Positions 1 to 4,706 of a stretch of 6,909 bases of DNA are shown here, in pieces. Origin of the DNA: Lamprocystis purpurea (GTDB lineage: Bacteria > Pseudomonadota > Gammaproteobacteria > Chromatiales > Chromatiaceae). Below the pieces are notes generated by a model. The model did no database searches. It was not told the origin of the DNA and saw nothing but the letters and a program-made list of their open reading frames with translations. The DNA lies in NCBI GenBank assembly GCA_020718945.1, contig DYRB01000152.1, forward strand, positions 1-6,909. The letters are read 5' to 3'. Position 1 is the first letter of the stretch. Each line of letters starts with the position of its first letter. The position numbers were made by a program, and so were the translations under genes.

Positions 1-264
1 GGCCCCGGTGATCTGCCAGACCACCCGGTCGCCGCACACCGGATGGCCGATGTTTTGGCGGGCCAGGCAGTGGTGGACCGTCCCCGTGGCGTCCTCCACG
101 GCCAGGTTGGCCCCATGCCGGACTACCACCAGCCCCTCCCGGGGTTGGGTGTCGTCGATCTCGGCCAGGACGGCCTGGGTGCGGTCGCTCAGGTGCTGGC
201 GACGGCGCTCCTGGATGCGCTCGATGCGCTCGATCTGCCGCTCCGACAGGCGCCGGCGCGGCAT
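1..264 (-). CDS. rsgA: Ribosome small-subunit-dependent GTPase RsgA, N-terminal part (runs off left edge)
   Basis: Reading the minus strand from the ATG at 264 gives 88 codons without a stop to the window edge, beginning MPRRRLSERQIERIERIQER. A basic, Arg-rich N-terminal helix is followed by the start of an OB-fold: 'EGLVVVRHGANLAVED' near residues 43-58, then HHCLAR (64-69) and GDRVVW (78-83). This order, a basic tail then an OB-fold with a C-x-x-R and G-D-R-V-V-W strand, is that of RsgA/YjeQ, a circularly permuted GTPase that helps mature the 30S subunit. The GTPase and zinc domains would lie beyond the window. The start codon is one base after the stop of the upstream cytochrome gene. No strong Shine-Dalgarno is visible, so translational coupling is plausible. 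The overlapping plus-strand frame at 43-273 is a shadow. Identification is from motif recognition, not a search. Confidence 0.85.
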   Translation of the reverse strand, partial: MPRRRLSERQIERIERIQERRRQHLSDRTQAVLAEIDDTQPREGLVVVRHGANLAVEDATGTVHHCLARQNIGHPVCGDRVVWQITGA

Positions 265-265
265 G

Positions 266-610
266 CTACTTGAAGTGGTAGTAGTGGCTGTTGAGGTACC
301 CGGCGACGTCCTTGATGTCGTCCTCGAACCAGCGCAGCCCCAGGGCGGTCTCGCAGCGGCGCACCTGGCGCTCCAGCCCGTCGCGGCTGGTGACCTTGCG
401 GTCTGCTCGGGTGTAGACCTCGGTGCCGTGACACTTGACACAGCTTTGGTCGGCCAGGGCCTTGCCCTTCGCCGTTTCCGGGGCGGCCGAGGATGCAGCG
501 GGCGATGCAGCAGGGGCGGCGGGGGCCGGTGCGTCCACGGCCGCCGCGGGCAGGGCGGCGGCAAGGGCGAGGCGCAAGGCCAGGGAAGCGGCAGAACGTA
601 ACGGCAACAT
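266..610 (-). CDS. Small exported c-type cytochrome, single heme, no Met ligand
   Basis: This encodes 114 residues. A Leu/Ala-rich signal peptide (about 1-24, MLPLRSAASLALRLALAAAL) leads into an Ala/Pro linker (25-47) and a single heme-binding CVKCH (57-61). The rest carries 'VYTRADRKV' (65-73), a third cysteine at 86 in 'QVRRCE', and a C-terminal 'WFEDDIKDVAGYLNSHYYHF'. The protein should be exported to the periplasm and carry one covalent heme. There is no methionine after the initiator, so the usual His/Met ligation is impossible. His109 or His112 near the end are candidate sixth ligands (inference). I recall similar small cytochromes with the YTR-D-R and W-F-x-D ... YLN-x-x-Y-Y motifs in sulfur-oxidising gammaproteobacteria, but I cannot name a redox partner. 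I chose the ATG at 610 because it gives a clean signal peptide; upstream in-frame sequence does not. A weak AGG lies 9 bases before it. It is followed immediately by rsgA. Confidence 0.85.
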   Translation of the reverse strand: MLPLRSAASLALRLALAAALPAAAVDAPAPAAPAASPAASSAAPETAKGKALADQSCVKCHGTEVYTRADRKVTSRDGLERQVRRCETALGLRWFEDDIKDVAGYLNSHYYHFK

Positions 611-806
611 TGGGAAATACCTGTAAGTGGTTATGCGGTCATTGTGGTAACGGCCCGCGACGGCTAGCCACCGAGTCGCCGACCGCCCGCCATTGGCCCC
701 CAAACAGGGGGCACAGCGGTAACCACAATGGCCCTGGTTTCGTGTATTTTGCACCGGGGCCCAGCGCGTGCCTGTGGCCCCGACCGGGTGACATTGGAGC
801 AAGATC
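611..806. promoter_or_regulatory. Divergent intergenic region with short inverted repeats
   Basis: This gap separates the minus-strand cytochrome gene from the plus-strand signalling operon, so it should carry both promoters. I see no convincing -35/-10 pair on either strand. Visible structure: a 9-bp inverted repeat, CATTGTGGT at 640-648 and ACCACAATG at 722-730; a hairpin with a 6-bp stem and 5-base loop at 696-712 (GCCCCC/GGGGGC); and a 7-bp stem at 755-761 and 776-782 with a 14-base loop, ending 13 bases before the GGAG ribosome-binding site (796-799) of the next gene. The widely spaced 9-bp arms could be paired operator half-sites. In DNA this GC-rich some such repeats are expected by chance. 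Confidence 0.35.
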
Positions 807-2864
807 ATGACGGGTGCAAGCGGGCAAGGTGGGAACGTAGTCTATCTGGGTGGCGACGCCGGCCTGGCGGGCGAACTGCGGACGCGCCTGGTGGAGCGCG
901 TCGGCTTCGCCGCCTTCCCTGGGGTCGGAGTGGCGGCCCAGGCGATGCAAGCCGTCCCCGGGAGCGTGCTGGTGCTCGACGCCCGCAGCGGCTCCTCGGT
1001 CCAGGACATCCCCAAGGTCCTGGCCAAGCTGGAGGCCGCCTGCGGGTCGCCTCCAACCTGGGTCTGTCTGGGCGACCAAGGCGACATTTCAACCCGGCTC
1101 CATGCCTTGCGTGGCAAGGCCCAGGCCTGCTTCTCCGGGGCCGGCACCCTGGAGGAGCTGTGCGCCCGGCTGCTGGCCCTGACCGGGGTGGCGGCAGACG
1201 CCCCCTACCGGGTCCTGGTGGTGGACGACCAGGAGGTGGCCTCCCTGTTCGCCACCCGGGTGCTGGAGAAGGAGGGCATGGAGGTGCGCGCCGTTGACGA
1301 TGCCCTGACCGTTCTCGACGCCCTGGAGGACATGCACCCGGATCTGGTCCTGATGGACCTGCACATGCCCGGCGCCTCGGGCATCGAGCTGACCCGCATC
1401 ATCCGCGAGCACGAGGAGTTCTTCGGCCTGCCGGTGGTCTTCTTGTCCGCCGAGGGCGATCCGGACCGGCAGTTGGATACCCTGAGGGTGGGCGGGGACG
1501 ATTTCCTGGCCAAACCGGTCCCGGCGGAACGTCTGGTGGAGACGGTCCGGCGGCGCATCGAGGGGGCGCGCCAGCATGGCTCCCGCGGCGCTGGGACCGG
1601 GGCGCGGGACGCCGCAACCGGGCTGTGGAGCCGCGGCTACCTGCTCCATCGCATCGACAACGCCATCGCCGGGGGGGCATCCAAGACCCGCGGGACCGGG
1701 GTCCTGTACCTGGAGATCGACCAGGCCCGGGAACTGGAGGGCCACCCCGGGCTGGTCGTCGGCGTCCTGGCCGAGGTCGGTCGGGTGCTGCGCGCCGGCC
1801 CCTATACCTCCAGCCTGGCCGCCCGGGTCGGTCCCGTCAGCCTCGGGCTGCTGATCCGGGGCACTGATGTCAAGTCCCTGTTGGTCTGCGCGGAGGGGCT
1901 GCGCGGCACCGTCGCCGGGCAGAACTGGGCGGTGGACGGCGGCACCCTGAGGCTCACGGCGAGCATCGGCATCGGCCTCTTCACACCCCATGCAGACGAC
2001 GCCATCACCATGATCGCTCGGGCCAAGAAGGCCTGCTCCAAGGCCCGCCGCGCGGGCGGCAACCGCTGCGAGGTCTATACCTCGGCCCTGCCTGCCGAAG
2101 GCAGCCAGGATCGGGCCAACCGCATGGTCGACCTGATCCGCGAGGCCCTGGACGGCGACGGGCTGGTCCTGAGCTACCAGCCCGTGGTCTCCCTGCGCCA
2201 GCGGGCCGGGGAGCGGTACGAGGCCCTGCTGCGACTGCGCACCCCGGACGGCGAGCTGATCCCGCCCGGCGAGTTCCTCCCGGTGGCCCGCAAGGCCGGA
2301 CTGATGCGCGAGATCGACCTGCGGGTGCTCACCCGTGCCCTGGACGAGATGGTGCGCCGACGTGCCGCCCACCAGGGGTTGCAGCTCCTCATCCGCCAGA
2401 CCCTGGCCACGGCCGCCGCGCCGGGCTGGGCGGATTGGCTACGCGACCAGGTCGCCCAGCGCGACCTGGTACGCCAGCGACCGGCCCTGGTCTTCGACCT
2501 CGACGACGTCACTGCCAGGCCCCAGGACGCCAAAGACCTGTTCGCCTCCCTGCGACGCCTGGGCATCGACCTGTGCCTGAACCGCCTGACCGACAGCCCA
2601 GCGGCGCTGCGGGCCCTCACCGAGCTGCCGGTCTCCCTGGTCCGGCTGGACCCCAGCGCACTGGTCGACCTGGACCACGCCCGCCTCACCACCCTGGTCG
2701 AGGCGGTACACCAGTGCGGGGCCATGGTCGTCGCTACCGGGATCGAGGACCCGCGGGCCATAGCCCAGGTCTGGGGCTGCCGTGTCGACTTCATCCACGG
2801 TAACTTCGTCCAGCCCGCCAGCCAGAGGATGGACTTCGACTTCGCCGGGACCGAACTGTTTTAG
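807..2864 (+). CDS. FimX-like degenerate c-di-GMP protein: pseudo-REC, REC, degenerate GGDEF, degenerate EAL
   Basis: This encodes 685 residues; ATG at 807 has GGAG seven bases upstream. Residues about 10-125 form a receiver-like fold with GGD in place of the acidic pair and an Asp at 58. Residues 134-250 form a complete receiver: acidic pair D140/D141, phosphoacceptor D184 in 'LVLMDLHMPG', S214 and K236 in 'LAKPV'. A GGDEF domain follows (about 268-428), starting 'DAATGLWSRGYL' and ending 'KARRAGGNRCEVY', but its signature is GPVSL (342-346), so cyclase activity should be lost. The EAL domain (about 440-685) keeps E472-A473-L474. The DDFG metal motif is replaced by 'LNRL', AEGVE by 'ATGIE', and the lysine of K-x-D by Arg. 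It should therefore be catalytically dead and act at most as a c-di-GMP sensor or dimer module. FimX of Pseudomonas (691 residues, REC-PAS-GGDEF-EAL, enzymatically degenerate, a type IV pilus regulator) is the closest analogue I know, but it has PAS where this has a second receiver. It is likely cotranscribed with the shorter paralogue 34 bases downstream. Confidence 0.85.
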   Translation: MTGASGQGGNVVYLGGDAGLAGELRTRLVERVGFAAFPGVGVAAQAMQAVPGSVLVLDARSGSSVQDIPKVLAKLEAACGSPPTWVCLGDQGDISTRLHALRGKAQACFSGAGTLEELCARLLALTGVAADAPYRVLVVDDQEVASLFATRVLEKEGMEVRAVDDALTVLDALEDMHPDLVLMDLHMPGASGIELTRIIREHEEFFGLPVVFLSAEGDPDRQLDTLRVGGDDFLAKPVPAERLVETVRRRIEGARQHGSRGAGTGARDAATGLWSRGYLLHRIDNAIAGGASKTRGTGVLYLEIDQARELEGHPGLVVGVLAEVGRVLRAGPYTSSLAARVGPVSLGLLIRGTDVKSLLVCAEGLRGTVAGQNWAVDGGTLRLTASIGIGLFTPHADDAITMIARAKKACSKARRAGGNRCEVYTSALPAEGSQDRANRMVDLIREALDGDGLVLSYQPVVSLRQRAGERYEALLRLRTPDGELIPPGEFLPVARKAGLMREIDLRVLTRALDEMVRRRAAHQGLQLLIRQTLATAAAPGWADWLRDQVAQRDLVRQRPALVFDLDDVTARPQDAKDLFASLRRLGIDLCLNRLTDSPAALRALTELPVSLVRLDPSALVDLDHARLTTLVEAVHQCGAMVVATGIEDPRAIAQVWGCRVDFIHGNFVQPASQRMDFDFAGTELF

Positions 2865-3082
2865 GTGTGGAGGAACGCAGAGGACGAGGGTTGGGACCGT
2901 GCCTGGCGTGGCCAGTGGTGTGATCTATCTGGGCGGCGACGCGGCCCTGACCGAATCCCTGCGCCCGCACCTGGCGGCCCAGGGGGTGGGCCTGGCCGCC
3001 TGTAGCCGGGTCCCGGACGCCGCCGCGGCCCTGCGCAGCGCCCGCGTCGGGTTGCTCCTGGTCGATGTTCGGGCCGCCGCCC

Positions 3083-3090
3083 GGGGGGGG
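3083..3090 (+). repeat. Homopolymer run of eight G at the frameshift point
   Basis: Eight consecutive G follow CCGCCC and precede CGGC. The two open frames of the downstream signalling gene meet exactly here. Seven G would restore one continuous frame. Such runs are prone to polymerase slippage in cells and to miscounting in sequencing reads, and the sequence alone cannot tell which applies. Confidence 0.8.
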
Positions 3091-3640
3091 CGGCAAGGCC
3101 CGCGACCTGGCCGCGACGCTGCGCGAGCTGGCCCCCACCGGGGACCGGCCGCGCTGGATCTGCCTGGCCGATGCCGGGGACATGGGCGCCCGTCTGGTGG
3201 CCCTGCGCGGCGGGGCCGACGAGTTCCTCGCCAAGCCGGTGGTCGCGGACCTGCTGGTGGAGACGGTGCGTCGGCGCGTCGAGGCGGCACGCACGCTCCG
3301 CGACCGTCACGCCGGTACGGTCCCGCGCGACCCGGTGACCGGGCTGTGGGGCCACGGCTACCTGCTCCAGCGCATTGATCGGGCCATCCTCGACGGAGCC
3401 GCCCAGGACCCCGACCAGGGGGTCATCTACATCGACATAGACCCGAACGCCGGGCTCGATGCCTTGCGCCGGGCCGGCGCCCTGGATGCGGTGCTGGCCC
3501 AGGTGGGCCAGGCCCCGCGCGCCGCCCTCGGGCCCAACGACGTGGCCGCACGGCTCGGCGAGCGCAGCCTGGCGGTGCCGGTGCTTGCCGAGTTCCCCTG
3601 GGCCCTGGTGCGGCTGAGTCGGGACGCAGTGACCCGCATG

Positions 3641-3829
3641 GACGGTCCGTCCCTGACCACCCTGGTGGCCGCTGTCCACCAGAGCGGCGCCCAGGTGGCG
3701 GCCGCTGGGATCGAGGACCCCCAGGCCATAGCCCGGGTCTGGGGCTGTGGGGTGGACTACATCCAGGGCCACTTCGTCCAGGCGGTCAGCGCCGACCTGG
3801 ACTTCGACTTCGCTGGGACCGAGCTGTTG
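3641..3829 (+). repeat. Direct paralogous repeat of 2673-2861 (EAL C-terminal segment)
   Basis: These 63 codons align without gaps to 2673-2861, the end of the preceding gene. Shared stretches include LTTLV, AVHQ, GIEDP, VWGC and the terminal DFDFAGTEL; 43 of 63 residues are identical by hand count. It shows that the two genes arose by tandem duplication. The terminal segment is the best-preserved part, which suggests selection on it (inference). Confidence 0.85.
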
Positions 3830-3832
3830 TGA

Positions 3833-3866
3833 CCCAGGCCGGGCTAGGCCCGGCCTGGGGTTTCTT
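3833..3866 (+). terminator. Intrinsic terminator of the signalling operon
   Basis: A perfect 12-bp stem, 3833-3844 (CCCAGGCCGGGC) with 3848-3859, closes a three-base TAG loop. It begins at the base after the TGA of the preceding gene. TTTCTT follows at 3861-3866 after one G. The T-tract is short and interrupted, but the stem is very strong, so Rho-independent termination on the plus strand is likely. Confidence 0.85.
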
Positions 3867-3917
3867 GGGGGCGCAGGATGTTCAGGGACGAGTCAGATTT
3901 GCGGCTGCGCGGCACCC

Positions 3918-3999
3918 GTGGGAGCGCCGCCTCGGCGCGACGCAGCGCCTTCCAGAGATGTCGCAGGAGGATACCCCGCGCGGCTGAAGCCGCTCCCAC
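3918..3999. repeat. Inverted pair of REP-like elements (REPIN-type)
   Basis: Two 23-base units face each other. The left unit (3918-3940, plus) starts GTGGGAGCG and holds the short palindrome CGCCG-CCT-CGGCG. The right unit (3999 back to 3977, minus) starts with the same GTGGGAGCG and holds GCGGCTTCAGCCGC. A GTGG or GTAG head followed by an imperfect hairpin is the hallmark of REP sequences mobilised by RAYT-type transposases. The string GTGGGAGCGGCTTCAGCCGC is familiar to me from gammaproteobacterial genomes. The pair sits between the 3' ends of two convergent genes, a usual place for REPs, and may also stop minus-strand transcription leaving the superoxide reductase gene, for which I see no other terminator. 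No RAYT gene lies in this window. Confidence 0.75.
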
Positions 4000-4046
4000 C
4001 GGTTTGGATGCGGGCCCATGCCCAGACGGTCTCAGCCGAAGCCTTG

Positions 4047-4472
4047 CTAGACGCTCAGCTCCGCTACCCAAAAGTCGTGCTTGTTGCAGAAGCTGGTGGC
4101 GAAGAGCTTGCCGGTGTAGCCCGCGGGCAGGTCATAGGTGGACTCCGCCTTGTCGCTGGGATAGAAGGTCGTGGCCCCCAACACCTGGCCGTCGGCCCCC
4201 ACCAGGGTGTGGCGGACAATGAAGTGCTCCTCGTTCATCCCGTGCTTGGTCTTGATGGTCAGCTTGCCGTCGGTGATGCTGACCAGGGGCGCGTGGCTGT
4301 CTACCTTGGATTGCCAGACCCCGGGGGCGGCGGCGGTGTAGATCAGGTTGGCCGGCAGGCCGCCGATACCAGCGGCGGGCGCGGCGGCACCCTCGGCCTG
4401 GGCGCCGCGGGTCAGGGCCATGCCGGATGCAACCACCAGGGTGGTCTGTAGAAAGTCTCTGCGTGTGGTCAT
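4047..4472 (-). CDS. Tat-exported desulfoferrodoxin-family superoxide reductase (1Fe, neelaredoxin-like)
   Basis: This encodes 141 residues. The N-terminus TRRDFLQ (3-9), a hydrophobic stretch (10-20) and AQA|E near 26 make a twin-arginine signal, so the folded, metal-loaded protein would reach the periplasm. The mature part carries the five expected ligands of a superoxide reductase iron centre: H60 in 'HAP', H77 and H83 spaced as H-x5-H in 'KHGMNEEH', and C129 and H132 in 'CNKHDFW'. This Fe(His)4Cys site reduces superoxide to hydrogen peroxide without making oxygen. No desulforedoxin-type N-terminal four-Cys site is present, so it is the single-iron class. The residues before the first His are D58-S59, whereas many family members have Glu-Lys; the lysine that helps guide superoxide is missing. 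The electron donor is not encoded nearby. ATG at 4472 has AGAGGA seven bases upstream. It is convergent to the signalling operon and divergent from the malic enzyme gene. Confidence 0.85.
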   Translation of the reverse strand: MTTRRDFLQTTLVVASGMALTRGAQAEGAAAPAAGIGGLPANLIYTAAAPGVWQSKVDSHAPLVSITDGKLTIKTKHGMNEEHFIVRHTLVGADGQVLGATTFYPSDKAESTYDLPAGYTGKLFATSFCNKHDFWVAELSV

Positions 4473-4706
4473 GGGTCGGTCCTCTGGGTGGGTGAGTGGG
4501 TGTCTATCGGCGCGGTCGCCGGCGCGGCGAAGCATAGCCTTTGTCGCAGCGGGGCGCCCGGGTATGAACACCGATGTTTCCCTGGGGCGATAGTCTGTAT
4601 TGACCTGGCCCGGTGCGGCCCCGGGCCGGTGCCGCCTAAGCTGCGACGCTGATCCCGGCGGCCGGGCCTTCCCCGGCCGCGCCCGACACCCCCACAGGAG
4701 CATCCA
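4473..4706. promoter_or_regulatory. Divergent promoter region with a strong hairpin in the malic enzyme leader
   Basis: This gap must hold the promoters of the superoxide reductase gene (minus) and the malic enzyme gene (plus). The least GC-rich part, about 4560-4606 (around TAGTCTGTATTGACC), is the likeliest promoter zone, but no -35/-10 pair with normal spacing stands out. A perfect 9-bp stem, GCGGCCGGG at 4658-4666 with 4672-4680 and a five-base loop, lies in the presumed 5' leader of the malic enzyme gene, 15 bases before its AGGAG. It lacks a following T-tract and is therefore not a standard terminator. Confidence 0.4.

Larger units (their letters stand above)
2899..3832 (+). pseudogene. 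Condensed paralogue of the upstream REC/GGDEF/EAL protein, frameshifted at a G8 run
   Basis: The start is GTG at 2899 with GAGGG (2886-2890) eight bases upstream. The frame opens with VPGVASGVIYLGGDAALTES and matches the start of the upstream protein ('VVYLGGDAGLAGE'). As written, the frame breaks at eight G (3083-3090): the opening frame would stop at 3376-3378 (159 residues), while homology continues in the next frame to TGA at 3830-3832. Removing one G gives about 310 residues. The joined product has a receiver-like domain (D56; K112 in 'LAKPV'; no acidic pair), the first half of a GGDEF domain ('DPVTGLWGHGYLL', then 'AARLGERSL' where GGDEF should be), and a direct jump near residues 225-231 into the last third of an EAL domain. 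About 255 residues of the longer protein have no counterpart, including its EAL motif. The last 63 residues match it at 43 positions by my hand count. Either a sequencing error, a true pseudogene or a slippery gene is possible. No enzymatic activity is expected. Confidence 0.75.

Noticed and set aside
43..273. Plus-strand open frame of 76 codons at the left end
   Set aside because: The minus strand here reads as a recognisable RsgA N-terminus in the correct place after the cytochrome gene; the plus frame has no family features.
1089..2372. Minus-strand open frame of 427 codons under the large signalling gene
   Set aside because: It is Gly/Gln/His-rich with no motif, typical of the antisense frame of a GC-rich gene, and the plus frame has clear REC/GGDEF/EAL motifs.
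4473..4500. Four GGG runs (4473, 4486, 4490, 4498) as a possible G-quadruplex upstream of the superoxide reductase start
   Set aside because: The first loop is ten bases long and G runs are expected in such GC-rich DNA; there is no supporting evidence of function.
4600..4642. TTGACC (4600-4605) and TAAGCT (4637-4642) as a promoter for the malic enzyme gene
   Set aside because: The spacing of 31 bases is far beyond the usual 16-18, so the pair cannot be supported.
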